A DNA stretch of 64,000 nt from Streptomyces dangxiongensis (GCF_003675325.1 NZ_CP033073.1:5828001-5892000); one strand, 5' to 3'. Positions 47,811-61,609 are shown, numbered from the stretch's first letter. Translations and numbers: made by a program. Notes: generated by a model not told the origin, from the sequence alone.

Positions 47811-48773
47811 ATGGAACTTGCCTACATTCCCAGCCCGTCGCACGGGGTGCTGTACCTCGGCCCCATCCCGCTGCGCGGCTACGCCTTCTGCATCATCATC
47901 GGCGTCTTCGTTGCCGTCTGGCTCGGCAACAAGCGCTGGATCGCCCGCGGCGGACAGTCCGGCACGGTCGCCGACATCGCCGTCTGGGCCGTCCCGTTCG
48001 GCCTCGTCGGCGGCCGGCTCTACCACGTGATCACGGACTACGAGCTGTACTTCAGCAAGGGCCGTGACTGGGTGGACGCCTTCAAGGTGTGGGAGGGCGG
48101 CCTGGGCATCTGGGGCGCGATCGCCCTCGGCGCGCTCGGCGCGTGGATCGGCGCGCGCCGCCGGGGCGTCCCGCTGCCGGCGTACGCCGACGCCGTCGCG
48201 CCCGGCATCGCGTTCGCGCAGGCCATCGGCCGTTGGGGCAACTGGTTCAACCAGGAGCTGTACGGCCGGGAGACGCATCTTCCCTGGGCGCTGCACATCA
48301 CCTCCGCCGAGGGCGGCCGGGTGCCGGGCTACTACCACCCGACCTTCCTCTACGAGTCCCTGTGGTGCGTCGGTGTCGCCCTCCTCGTGATCTGGGCCGA
48401 CCGCCGCTTCGAGCTGGGCCACGGCCGGGCGTTCGCGCTGTACGTCGCGGCCTACTGCGTGGGCCGCGGCTGGATCGAGTACATGCGCGTGGACGACGCC
48501 CACCACATCCTGGGCCTGCGCCTCAACGACTGGACGGCCCTGGTCGTGTTCCTGCTCGCGGTGGCGTACCTCGTGGTGTCGGCGAAGAAGCGGCCGGGCC
48601 GGGAGGCCGTCGTGGAGCCGGACGTCTCCGGCGCTCCGGCCGCCGCTGACGCGGAGGCCGGCGGCGGTGCCGGGACCGACGGCGGTACGGAGGCGGGTGC
48701 CGGGGCCGAGGAGAGGACCGAGGGGTCCGGGGAGCCGCGGAAGAACGAGGCGGAGTCGGCCGAGAAGACCTGA
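47811..48773 (+). CDS. lgt: Prolipoprotein diacylglyceryl transferase
   Basis: Transfers diacylglycerol to the lipobox cysteine of prolipoproteins, the first step before LspA. 320 aa with seven membrane helices. Signatures: 'RGYAFCIIIGVFVAVWLG', 'GGRLYHVITDYELYF', 'EGGLGIWGAIALG', the Lgt motif 'AIGRWGNWFNQELYGRET' and 'YHPTFLYESLW'. The C-terminal 55 residues are a cytoplasmic acidic/Gly-rich tail, common in actinobacteria. TAGCGT at 47793-47798 could be a -10 giving a very short leader. Confidence 0.96.
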   Translation: MELAYIPSPSHGVLYLGPIPLRGYAFCIIIGVFVAVWLGNKRWIARGGQSGTVADIAVWAVPFGLVGGRLYHVITDYELYFSKGRDWVDAFKVWEGGLGIWGAIALGALGAWIGARRRGVPLPAYADAVAPGIAFAQAIGRWGNWFNQELYGRETHLPWALHITSAEGGRVPGYYHPTFLYESLWCVGVALLVIWADRRFELGHGRAFALYVAAYCVGRGWIEYMRVDDAHHILGLRLNDWTALVVFLLAVAYLVVSAKKRPGREAVVEPDVSGAPAAADAEAGGGAGTDGGTEAGAGAEERTEGSGEPRKNEAESAEKT

Positions 48774-48790
48774 CCGCCGGACGTACGGCA

Positions 48791-48824
48791 CCGAGGGCGT
48801 CCGGGATCCTCCGGGCGCCCTCGG
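48791..48824. terminator. Bidirectional terminator between lgt and rbsK
   Basis: A 14-bp stem (48791-48804 with 48811-48824) with one G-U pair and a 6-nt loop lies between two convergent genes. Confidence 0.8.
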
Positions 48825-48852
48825 CACGTGCGGGCGGCCGGTGCCGTCGCCC

Positions 48853-49746
48853 TCACGTGCCGTACCGCGCCTCGATCTCCGGCCGGTACGGCATCGACGC
48901 CGACGCCCCGGCCCGCTGCACGGAGATCGCCGCCGCGGCAGCGGCCCAGGACAGGGCCTCGCGCACCGGTCTCTCCTCGGCGAGGGCCACGGCGAGCGCG
49001 CCGGCGAAGGTGTCGCCCGCGCCGGTGGAATCGACCGCGGTCACGCGGGGCGCGGGCACCACCAGCGGCTCGGTGCCCCGGGCCCGGTACAGACAGCCCG
49101 TCGCGCCCAGGGTGACGACGACCTGGGGCACCAGCTCCAGCAGGGCGGCCGCCGCCTCGCGCGGGTCGGTGCGCCCGGTGAGGGTGATCGCCTCGTATTC
49201 GTTCGGCACCAACAGGTCGGTGGCGGCGAGGAGTTCGGGCGGCAGCGGACGGACGGGGGACGGGGTCAGCACCGTACGCACCCCGTGCCGGTGTGCCGCC
49301 TGCGCGCCCGCGACGACCGCCGCCGGCGGGATCTCCAGTTGCAGCAGCAGGGCGTCGGCGGAGGCGATCACCCCCTCGTCGCCGGGGGAGAGGTGGTCGA
49401 CGGTGCCGTTCGCGCCCGGGATGACGACGATGGAGTTGCCGCCCTCGTCGTCCACCACGATGTGCGCGGTGCCGGAGGGGCCCTCGACCGTGCGCAGGGA
49501 GTCGGTGTCCACCCCGGAGTGTTCCAGGGTGTCCCGGAGCCGCATGCCGAAGGCGTCGTTGCCGACCGCGCCGATCATCGAGACGGTGGCGCCGGCGCGG
49601 GCGGCGGCGATCGCCTGATTGGCACCCTTGCCGCCGGGGACCGTACGGAACTCCCGCCCGGTCACGGTCTCCCCGCGCTGCGGGGCCCTGGCGACGTAGG
49701 TGACGAGGTCCATGTTCGTGCTGCCGAGGACCGCGATCTGGGTCAT
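48853..49746 (-). CDS. rbsK: Ribokinase-like PfkB sugar kinase
   Basis: Phosphorylates ribose or a similar sugar with ATP. 297 aa. PfkB signatures: 'RTVPGGKGANQAIAAARAGA' near the N-terminus and 'VDSTGAGDTFAGALAVALAE' with catalytic Asp near 240; N-terminal 'LGSTNMDLVTYVARAPQRGE' is ribokinase-like. No ribose transporter or regulator is adjacent, so the substrate is inferred. The ATG overlaps the stop of the 81-aa gene upstream. Confidence 0.9.
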   Translation of the reverse strand: MTQIAVLGSTNMDLVTYVARAPQRGETVTGREFRTVPGGKGANQAIAAARAGATVSMIGAVGNDAFGMRLRDTLEHSGVDTDSLRTVEGPSGTAHIVVDDEGGNSIVVIPGANGTVDHLSPGDEGVIASADALLLQLEIPPAAVVAGAQAAHRHGVRTVLTPSPVRPLPPELLAATDLLVPNEYEAITLTGRTDPREAAAALLELVPQVVVTLGATGCLYRARGTEPLVVPAPRVTAVDSTGAGDTFAGALAVALAEERPVREALSWAAAAAAISVQRAGASASMPYRPEIEARYGT

Positions 49747-49988
49747 GGGCGGGTCGCCTCCGGGCGGGTGAGGTGGGCCAGGGTGTCGAAGCCGATACCG
49801 TTGTGGAAGCCGGCGGCGATGGCGGTGGCCGTGGTCATCGCCGCGTAGACGCTGCTGACGGTGTGGGCCGCCACCGTGTCGGGAGCCGCGTCGGGGCGGG
49901 CCTGTGCGACGGCTGCCGCCAGGTCGGACGAGCGACCACTTTTGAGCGTTCTGTGTCTTTTGGGGTGTTTCAAGATTTCGGGTGCCAT
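49743..49988 (-). CDS. 81-aa hypothetical protein coupled to rbsK
   Basis: MAPEILKHPK... to ...HLTRPEATRP, 81 aa, basic N-terminus and an Ala/Thr-rich helical second half (AAHTVSSVYAAMTTATAIAA). ATG 49988 has GAGAGGAT upstream; the frame continues 15 codons further. Its TGA overlaps the rbsK ATG, so the two are co-translated. The first 25 codons are AT-rich (CACTTTTGAGC, GTCTTTTGGGG on the opposite strand), unlike the surrounding genes. I do not recognise it. Confidence 0.6.
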   Translation of the reverse strand: MAPEILKHPKRHRTLKSGRSSDLAAAVAQARPDAAPDTVAAHTVSSVYAAMTTATAIAAGFHNGIGFDTLAHLTRPEATRP

Positions 49989-50046
49989 GTCCCGATCATC
50001 CTCTCGGGCGGGCCGGGCGACCGCTGTGGACACGAGGGAAAACCGC

Positions 50047-50061
50047 AGGTTAGCCCAGCCT
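50047..50061. promoter_or_regulatory. Iron-box-like site 1
   Basis: AGGTTAGCCCAGCCT agrees at 12 of 15 positions with the AGGTTAGGCTAACCT core bound by IdeR/DmdR/DtxR regulators. It lies in the spacer between the 81-aa gene (-) and the VIT1-type gene (+). Confidence 0.5.
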
Positions 50062-50130
50062 TTCCTTGGTGGCGGGCGAGGAATCGGGAGGGTAGATTCG
50101 GAGTTGTCGAAGACTAGATCTCGTCCAAAG

Positions 50131-50149
50131 TTAGCTTTGGCTTAGCTAT
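50131..50149. promoter_or_regulatory. Iron-box-like site 2
   Basis: TTAGCTTTGGCTTAGCTAT agrees at 14 of 19 positions with the DmdR/IdeR consensus TTAGGTTAGGCTAACCTAA, and stands 15 bp before the ATG of the VIT1-type transporter. That is where a repressor would block the promoter or initiation. Confidence 0.55.
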
Positions 50150-50163
50150 CCTGGGGGACCCGC

Positions 50164-50895
50164 ATGGCGATCATCGAAACCGAGGCCGCGCTCCACGAGG
50201 CGCACCGCGACAACCACACCCACCGCGACGTCAACGGCGGCTGGCTGCGCCCCGCCGTCTTCGGTGCGATGGACGGCCTGGTCTCCAACCTCGCCCTGAT
50301 GACGGGCGTGGCCGGCGGGTCCGTGGGCCAGCACACCATCATCATCACCGGCCTCGCGGGGCTCGCCGCCGGTGCCTTCTCCATGGCTGCCGGCGAGTAC
50401 ACCTCGGTCGCCTCGCAGCGGGAGCTCGTCGAGGCCGAACTCGACGTCGAACGCCGTGAGCTGCGCAAGCACCCGCAGGACGAGGAGGACGAGCTGGCGG
50501 CGCTGTACATGGCCCGCGGGGTCGAGCCCGGGCTGGCCCGGCAGGTCGCCCGACAGCTCTCCCAGGACCCCGAGCAGGCCCTGGAGATCCACGCCCGTGA
50601 GGAGCTGGGCATCGACCCCGGCGACCTGCCCTCGCCGCTGGTCGCGGCCGTCTCCTCCTTCGGGTCGTTCGCGCTCGGCGCCCTGCTGCCCCTGCTGCCG
50701 TACCTGCTCGGCGCGACCGTGCTGTGGCCCGCTGTGCTGCTCGCCCTCGTCGGCCTCTTCGGGTGCGGTGCCGTCGTGGCCCGGGTGACCGCGCGTAGCT
50801 GGTGGTTCAGCGGCCTGCGGCAGCTCGCGCTCGGCGGTGCGGCGGCCGGTGTGACGTACGCCCTGGGCACTCTGTTCGGAACGGCCGTAGGATAG
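50164..50895 (+). CDS. VIT1/CCC1-family iron/manganese transporter
   Basis: 243 aa with five membrane helices and a long cytoplasmic acidic insert. Helix 1 holds 'RPAVFGAMDGLVSNLALMTG', with the conserved D and M of the metal path; helix 2 has 'LAAGAFSMAAGEYTSVASQ'. The insert 'AELDVERRELRKHPQDEEDE' carries the Glu residues that bind metal in VIT1-like proteins. It should move Fe2+ or Mn2+ out of the cytoplasm. Two iron-box-like sites upstream fit iron-responsive control. ATG start after GGGGGACC. Confidence 0.9.
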   Translation: MAIIETEAALHEAHRDNHTHRDVNGGWLRPAVFGAMDGLVSNLALMTGVAGGSVGQHTIIITGLAGLAAGAFSMAAGEYTSVASQRELVEAELDVERRELRKHPQDEEDELAALYMARGVEPGLARQVARQLSQDPEQALEIHAREELGIDPGDLPSPLVAAVSSFGSFALGALLPLLPYLLGATVLWPAVLLALVGLFGCGAVVARVTARSWWFSGLRQLALGGAAAGVTYALGTLFGTAVG

Positions 50896-51318
50896 CGCGA
50901 CCGCTAGCTATGCGAGGGACCGCATAAGTAGCCGTTACTCGCTGGTTTCGCGCGCATGACCACCGGGCATCAGCCGTAAGCGCTGTGGGCAATGACGCCT
51001 GCCGCACACCTGCGGGGTGGGCGATGACGCTCCCCCCGGCCCCTCCGGGCCGACGGACGCGGATCCGACCGATCCTGGCCGTAACGGCCCCCGCGACACC
51101 GTTCGCCGCCACAGCGCGGCACCCGCCGCCACCCACGGCACGCGCCGCGTTCGCGCGGCACCTCCGCCGCGACCGTGGCGTCCGCATGTTGGAACGCAGT
51201 ATCCGGTTCCCGAGAACCGCTCCATCATGTAACCTGCACGAAATTTTGATCTGACGCAGAGGGCCAACGTCGTCCCTCGGCACCTGCCACATGCCATATG
51301 ACGACGACGGGAGAGCCG
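50896..51318 (+). promoter_or_regulatory. gltB upstream region with a GlnR-like box
   Basis: A 423-bp spacer without a supportable gene. At 51229-51244 GTAAC-CTGCAC-GAAAT fits the GlnR box gTnAC-n6-GaAAc except at the last base. At 51204-51219 CGGTTC-CCGA-GAACCG is a perfect 6-4-6 dyad. GGGAG at 51309-51313 is the gltB ribosome-binding site. The rest is GC-rich, with short inverted repeats around 51035-51055 that may end the upstream transcript. Confidence 0.5.
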
Positions 51319-55924
<4,606 letters not shown>

Positions 55925-55932
<8 letters not shown>

Positions 55933-57388
55933 CCCGAAGGGCTTCCTGAACCACGGCCGCGAGGTCGCCAAGACCCGTCCCGTCGGTGAGCGCGTCAAGG
56001 ACTGGAACGAGGTCTACGTCCCCGGTTCCCTGCTGCCGATCATCAGCAAGCAGGCCAGCCGGTGCATGGACTGCGGCATCCCCTTCTGCCACAACGGCTG
56101 TCCACTGGGGAACCTGATCCCCGAGTGGAACGACTACGCGTACCGCGAGGACTGGGCCGCCGCCCAGGAGCGCCTGCACGCGACCAACAACTTCCCGGAG
56201 TTCACCGGTCGCCTCTGCCCGGCCCCCTGCGAGTCGGCGTGCGTGCTCGGCATCAACCAGCCGCCGGTCACCATCAAGAACGTCGAGGTCTCGATCATCG
56301 ACAAGGCGTGGGAGACCGGGGACGTCGCCCCGCAGATCCCCGAGCGCCTGTCCGGCAAGACGGTCGCGGTCATCGGCTCCGGACCGGCGGGTCTCGCCGC
56401 AGCCCAGCAGCTCACCCGGGCCGGCCACACGGTCGCCGTCTACGAGCGCGCGGACCGCGTCGGGGGCCTGCTGCGGTACGGCATCCCCGAGTTCAAGATG
56501 GAGAAGCGGCACATCAACCGCCGCATCGAGCAGATGCGCGCGGAGGGCACCCGCTTCCGCACCGGCGTCGAGATCGGCCGCGACATCAACGCCCGCGACC
56601 TGAAGAAGCGGTACGACGCGATCGTGATCGCCGCCGGTGCCACGACCGCGCGCGACCTGCCGGCGCCGGGCCGCGAGCTGAAGGGCATCTACCAGGCGAT
56701 GGAGTTCCTGCCCCTGGCCAACAAGGTGCAGGAGGGCGACTACGTCACCGCCCCGATCTCGGCCGAGGGCAAGCACGTCGTCGTCATCGGCGGCGGCGAC
56801 ACCGGCGCCGACTGCGTGGGCACCGCCCACCGCCAGGGCGCGGCCTCCGTCACGCAACTGGAGATCATGCCCCGCCCCAACGACGAGCGGCACCCGGCGA
56901 ACCAGCCCTGGCCGACCTTCCCGATCCTCTACAAGGTCACCTCGGCGCACGAGGAGGGCGGCGAGCGGATCTACTCCGCCTCCACCACCCACTTCGAGGG
57001 CGACGAGGACGGCAACGTGCAGTGGCTGCACCTCGCCGAGGTCGAGTTCGTCGACGGCCGCCTGACCCAGAAGCCGGGCACCGAGCGCAGGATCCCCGCC
57101 CAGCTTGTCACCCTCGCCATGGGCTTCACCGGCACCGACCGGGAGAACGGTTTGGTCGACCAGTTCGGCCTGGAGCTGGACGCACGCGGTAACATCGCCC
57201 GCGACGCCGAATTCCAGACCAACGTGCCGGGTGTGTTCGTCGCCGGTGACGCCGGCCGCGGCCAGTCCCTGATCGTGTGGGCGATCGCGGAGGGCCGCTC
57301 GGCCGCCCGCGGCGTCGACCGCCACCTGACCGGGGCCAGTGACCTGCCGGCCCCGATCCGCCCGACGGACCGCGCCCTGGCGGTCTGA
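55925..57388 (+). CDS. gltD: Glutamate synthase small subunit
   Basis: Feeds electrons from NADPH to GltB. 487 aa. N-terminal 4Fe-4S cysteines are in '[17 protein letters not shown]' and '[17 protein letters not shown]'. FAD binds at '[20 protein letters not shown]', NADPH at '[20 protein letters not shown]', and a C-terminal FAD motif is '[20 protein letters not shown]'. The start lies inside the last codons of gltB. Confidence 0.97.
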
Positions 57389-57432
57389 CGGCGGCCACGA
57401 AGACGTCCCGTACAAAGGCGTACGGAACACTG

Positions 57433-57480
57433 ACGGCGCCTGCCCGCCTGTCCCCGACCGGACGACTGGGCAGGCGCCGT
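57433..57480. terminator. Bidirectional terminator after gltD
   Basis: A 13-bp perfect stem (57433-57445 with 57468-57480) with a 22-nt loop lies between gltD and the convergent peptidase gene. Confidence 0.8.
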
Positions 57481-57529
57481 TGCACGTCCGGGCGGTGTCG
57501 ATGCGGGGCGGCCGGCCACGGCGCACGAC

Positions 57530-58411
57530 CTACGTGTCGCACTCCAGCACCGTCCGGCACAACCCGCACCGCGCCCGTACCCGCCCCCGGACCGGCAGCC
57601 TGATCCGCTGGTGGCAGGTCGGGCAGGGAAAGGTCACCTGGAGGTGACCGAGGCCGTCGGGGGCGAAGGCGTACGAGGCGGCCGGGGGCACGTCCGGGGC
57701 GTGGCGGCGATCGTGGGCGTAGCGGCGGCGGCCCGCCCAGCCGGCCGCGGTGAGCGGCGGCTGCTGCTCGTCGCGGCGGGCCCGGGCCATTCCCCTGACG
57801 TAGGCGGTGTGGGCCTGCGGACTGGTGAACCACACGGACGGGTCCTCGTGGAAGAACAGGGCCCGCTTGGCCAGGACGTAACCGAACTCCTCCGGGGTGA
57901 GATAGCCGAGCTTCTGGGAGGAGACGCCGTCCTCCCGGTAGGCGTCCAGCAGCAGCCAGCCCGCGCCCAGGTAGGCCGTCACGGTGTCCGTCAGTATCTC
58001 GTTCTCGGCCGTGGTGGGGAACGAGAGGTCCAGGCGGTGCAGGTAGACGTGGGCCACCTCGTGGGCGAGCGCGGCGCCGATGTCCCGGCGATGGGCACGG
58101 AACCGGTCGTTCAGCTCGACGAAGTACTCCGGGCCCGAGGTCAGTTCCACGTTGGCCGCATGGGTCATCTCCCGGAAGCCGACGATCAGCCGCGCGTCCG
58201 GCAGCCGGAAGTGCCGCACGATCTCGCGGGCCACGCGCTGGGCGCCCAGATGCAGGTCGTCGGTGTCGCAGAAGGCGACGTCGGCGGGGGTCACGCTGGC
58301 CGAGAACGTCTCCACGGTGCCGTGGGACAGCCGCCGGTACAGCGCGGTGACCGCGGCCCGGACCGTCTCCAGATGCGGGTAGCCGTGCTCGACCGGTCCG
58401 CCGTTCGCCAC
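57530..58411 (-). CDS. HExxH zinc metallopeptidase with C-terminal zinc ribbon
   Basis: 293 aa. Residues 117-121 are H-E-V-A-H in 'IGAALAHEVAHVYLHRLDL', followed by 'AENEILTDTVTAYLGAGWLL' with the third ligand Glu; this layout recalls IrrE/ImmA- and SprT-type minigluzincins. The C-terminus has a two-Cys-pair zinc ribbon (CPTCHQRI... and CGLCRTVLEC). No signal peptide, so it should act in the cytoplasm. Substrate unknown. GTG 58411 follows GGGGGTAAGG; a longer frame upstream lacks support. Confidence 0.82.
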   Translation of the reverse strand: MANGGPVEHGYPHLETVRAAVTALYRRLSHGTVETFSASVTPADVAFCDTDDLHLGAQRVAREIVRHFRLPDARLIVGFREMTHAANVELTSGPEYFVELNDRFRAHRRDIGAALAHEVAHVYLHRLDLSFPTTAENEILTDTVTAYLGAGWLLLDAYREDGVSSQKLGYLTPEEFGYVLAKRALFFHEDPSVWFTSPQAHTAYVRGMARARRDEQQPPLTAAGWAGRRRYAHDRRHAPDVPPAASYAFAPDGLGHLQVTFPCPTCHQRIRLPVRGRVRARCGLCRTVLECDT

Positions 58412-58542
58412 GTCCTTACCCCCTTCAGACGCCGGAACTCCCCTCCACTGTAGGCGGATCCCGGCCCCGGGGATCCGCCCGGCGATCCGGTCCCCGGACA
58501 CCTCGTGGGGGCCGGCCGCTCCAGCACATAGGGTTGGCGTCC

Positions 58543-58893
58543 ATGACGACCAGCAATTCCCGCACGGGTGCCGTGGACCCCGAGGTCCGCCATGAACTGG
58601 AGCGGCTGCGCGACAGCATCGACAACATCGACGCGGCCGTCGTCCACATGCTCGCCGAGCGTTTCAAGGCCACCCAGCAGGTCGGCAGGCTCAAGGCGGT
58701 GCACCAGTTGCCGCCCGCCGACCCGGCCCGCGAGGCCCGGCAGATCGATCGGCTGCGTCGCCTCGCCGAGAACGCCAAGCTCGACCCGGCGTTCGCCGAG
58801 AAGTTCCTGAACTTCATCATCGCCGAGGTGATCCGGCACCACGAGCGGATCGCCGAGGACACCCACAGCGGGGACGCGGCGGACGCCGTCTGA
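58543..58893 (+). CDS. Chorismate mutase, AroQ type
   Basis: Converts chorismate to prephenate for phenylalanine and tyrosine. 116 aa, all helical, single-domain AroQ class: 'LERLRDSIDNIDAAVVHMLA' (helix 1 with the catalytic Arg), 'RFKATQQVGRLKAVHQLPPA' (Lys) and 'DPAREARQIDRLRRLAEN', ending 'FLNFIIAEVIRHHERIA'. It is cytoplasmic, with no signal peptide. ATG 58543 is preferred to TTG 58534. In actinobacteria such short enzymes often need DAHP synthase as activator; that gene is not in the window. Confidence 0.93.
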   Translation: MTTSNSRTGAVDPEVRHELERLRDSIDNIDAAVVHMLAERFKATQQVGRLKAVHQLPPADPAREARQIDRLRRLAENAKLDPAFAEKFLNFIIAEVIRHHERIAEDTHSGDAADAV

Positions 58894-59020
58894 CCGGCGG
58901 ACCGGCCGCCCGACCGGCGGGGGGACCGGGCGGCGGACCGGCCAGGGGCGCACAAAGGACATAAGCCGTGTACCGATCCGCCCCTGTGCGCTGTCGGCCC
59001 CATCAGGCAGCATGGCCTGC

Positions 59021-61609
59021 ATGTCCGTACTCACGCGCGACGAAGCGCAGCTCCGAGCACAGTTCCTCGACGTCCACCGCTACACGATCGAACTGGACCT
59101 CACCACCGGGGACGAGACCTTCGGCTCCCGGACCGCGATCCGGTTCACCGCCCGGTCCGACGGGGAGACGTTCGTCGAGCTGAAGCCCGCCGAACTGCGC
59201 GGCGTCACCCTGGACGGACGGCCGCTCGACCCGGAGTCGCTGCACGAGGGACGGCTCCCGCTGCGCAACCTCACCGCCGGCGAGCACGAGCTGCGCGTCG
59301 ACGCGGTCATGCGCTACTCCCGCACCGGCGAGGGCATGCACCGCTTCACCGATCCGAGTGACGGCGAGACGTACGTCTACACGCAGATCTTCATGGACGA
59401 CGTCCAGCGGGTCTTCGCCGTCTTCGACCAGCCCGACCTGAAGGCCGTCTTCGAGATCTCCGTCCGGGCGCCGGAGGGCTGGAGCGTCCTCGCCAACGGC
59501 GTCACCGAGCAGCGCGGCGACGGCCTCTGGCAGGCCGCGCCCACCCCGCTGATCTCCACCTACCTCGCCGCCGTGGCCGCCGGTCCCTGGCACTCGCTGC
59601 GCACCGAGCACCGCGGACTGCCCTTCGGCATCCACTGCCGCCGCTCGCTCGCGCCCCACCTGGACGCCGACGCCGACGAGATCTTCGACGTCACGCGCGC
59701 GTGCTTCGACCGCTACCACGAGAAGTTCGAGGAGCCCTACCCCTTCGACTCCTACGACCAGGCGTTCGTCCCCGAGTTCAACGCCGGCGCCATGGAGAAC
59801 CCGGGCCTGGTCACCTTCCGCGACGACTTCGTCTACCGCTCCGCCGTCACCGACACCGAGCGGCAGACCCGCGCCATGGTCATCGCGCACGAGATGGCCC
59901 ACATGTGGTTCGGCGACCTCGTGACCCTCAAGTGGTGGGACGACATCTGGCTGAACGAGTCCTTCGCCGAGTACATGGGCTACCAGACCACCGCCGAGGC
60001 CACCCGGTTCACCGACCCCTGGACCGAGTTCGGCGTCACCCGCAAGTCCTGGGGCTACGACGCCGACCAGCGGCCCACCACCCACCCGGTCGCCCCCGAG
60101 AACGTCGACGACACGGCCTCCGCGCTGCTCAACTTCGACGGCATCTCCTACGCCAAGGGCGCCTCCGCGCTGCGTCAGCTAGCCGTCTGGCTCGGCGAGA
60201 AGGACTTCCTCGCCGGCATCAACACCCACTTCGCCCGGCACAGGTTCGGCAACGCCACCCTCGCCGACTTCATCGACTCCCTCGCCTCGGCCACCGACCG
60301 CGACGTCCACGCCTGGGCCGATAGCTGGCTGCGCACCGTCGGCGTCGACACCCTCGTGCCCGGCGTCACGGCCGACAACGGCACCTGGCACCTCGACGTC
60401 CGGCACCTGGGCAGCGCCGGCGTCCTCTCCGAAACCGCGACCGCCGGGGACGGCGGCAGCAGCCCGCACCGCGTCACCCTCGGCGTCTACGACCGCGACC
60501 TGCACGACGAGCGCGGGCTGACCCTGCGCGAGCGCGTGGAAGCCGACCTCCCCGCCGGCGGCGGCCTCGGCCTGCGCATCGCCGGCCCGCGACCCGCGTT
60601 CGTCCTCCTCAACGACGGCGACCTCACCTACGCCAAGATCCGCTTCGACGCCGCGTCCGCCGAGACGGTGCGCACCCACCTGTCCGGCCTGCCCGAACCG
60701 CTCACCCGCGCGGTCGTGTGGAACGCCCTGCGGGACGCCGTCCGGGACGGCGAGCTGCCGGCCGCCGCCTATCTGGAGACGGCCCGCGCCCATCTCCCGT
60801 ACGAGACCGACCTGGCCGTCGCCCAGGGCGTCCTCGCCTTCGCCTCCGGCCAGATCGCCGACCAGTACCTGGCGCCCGAGGACCGCCCGGCCGCCCTGGC
60901 CACCCTCACCTCCCTCTGCCGCGACCTGCTGCGGCGCACCGAGGACGGCGACCACCCCGGGCTGCGGCTCATCGCCGTACGGCACCTGATCGGCGTGACC
61001 GCCCGCCCCGAGACCATCGCCGCCTGGCTCGCCGACGGCACGGTGCCCGGCGGCCCGGAACTCGACCCCGAGCTGCGCTGGCGCGTCCTTGTCCGGCTCG
61101 CCGTGCTCGGCGCCACCGACGAGGCCGCCATCGCCGCCGAGCTGGAGCGCGACCCGAGCGCCACCGGCCAGGAGGGCGCCGCCCGCTGCCGTGCGGCGCT
61201 GCCCGACCCCGGGGCCAAGCGCGCCGCCTGGGAGGCGATGTTCGCCGGCGACTCGCTGTCCAACTACCTCTTCACGGCCACCGCGCAGGGCTTCTGGCAG
61301 CCCGAACAGGCCGAGCTGGTCCGGGAGTACGTGCCGCGCTTCTACGAGGACGCGGTCGCCGTCGCCGCCCGCCGCGGCCCCGCCATCGGGGTCGCCGCCG
61401 GCCGCTGGTGCTTCCCGGCCCACGCCGTCGACGCCGGGAACCTCCGTCTCGGCGAGGCCTGTCTGCGCGACGCCGACCTCACCCCGGCCCTGCGCCGCAC
61501 CCTCGCCGACCGCCTGGACGACCTGTCCCGCGCCCTCCGGGCGCGCGACGGGCGGCCGGCACGGGAGACCGGCCGGGCCGCGGCACAGGAGGCGCGGGTC
61601 CAGGCGTAG
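59021..61609 (+). CDS. pepN: Aminopeptidase N (M1 family)
   Basis: Removes N-terminal residues from peptides. 862 aa, normal for actinobacterial PepN. The substrate motif G-A-M-E-N is at 256-260 ('NAGAMENPGLVTF'); the zinc motif H-E-M-A-H is at 290-294 ('IAHEMAHMWFGDLVTLKWWD') with the distal Glu in 'LNESFAEYMGY'. The C-terminal half is the ERAP1-like helical domain. No signal peptide. ATG 59012 and ATG 59021 are both possible; I chose the second. Confidence 0.94.
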   Translation: MSVLTRDEAQLRAQFLDVHRYTIELDLTTGDETFGSRTAIRFTARSDGETFVELKPAELRGVTLDGRPLDPESLHEGRLPLRNLTAGEHELRVDAVMRYSRTGEGMHRFTDPSDGETYVYTQIFMDDVQRVFAVFDQPDLKAVFEISVRAPEGWSVLANGVTEQRGDGLWQAAPTPLISTYLAAVAAGPWHSLRTEHRGLPFGIHCRRSLAPHLDADADEIFDVTRACFDRYHEKFEEPYPFDSYDQAFVPEFNAGAMENPGLVTFRDDFVYRSAVTDTERQTRAMVIAHEMAHMWFGDLVTLKWWDDIWLNESFAEYMGYQTTAEATRFTDPWTEFGVTRKSWGYDADQRPTTHPVAPENVDDTASALLNFDGISYAKGASALRQLAVWLGEKDFLAGINTHFARHRFGNATLADFIDSLASATDRDVHAWADSWLRTVGVDTLVPGVTADNGTWHLDVRHLGSAGVLSETATAGDGGSSPHRVTLGVYDRDLHDERGLTLRERVEADLPAGGGLGLRIAGPRPAFVLLNDGDLTYAKIRFDAASAETVRTHLSGLPEPLTRAVVWNALRDAVRDGELPAAAYLETARAHLPYETDLAVAQGVLAFASGQIADQYLAPEDRPAALATLTSLCRDLLRRTEDGDHPGLRLIAVRHLIGVTARPETIAAWLADGTVPGGPELDPELRWRVLVRLAVLGATDEAAIAAELERDPSATGQEGAARCRAALPDPGAKRAAWEAMFAGDSLSNYLFTATAQGFWQPEQAELVREYVPRFYEDAVAVAARRGPAIGVAAGRWCFPAHAVDAGNLRLGEACLRDADLTPALRRTLADRLDDLSRALRARDGRPARETGRAAAQEARVQA

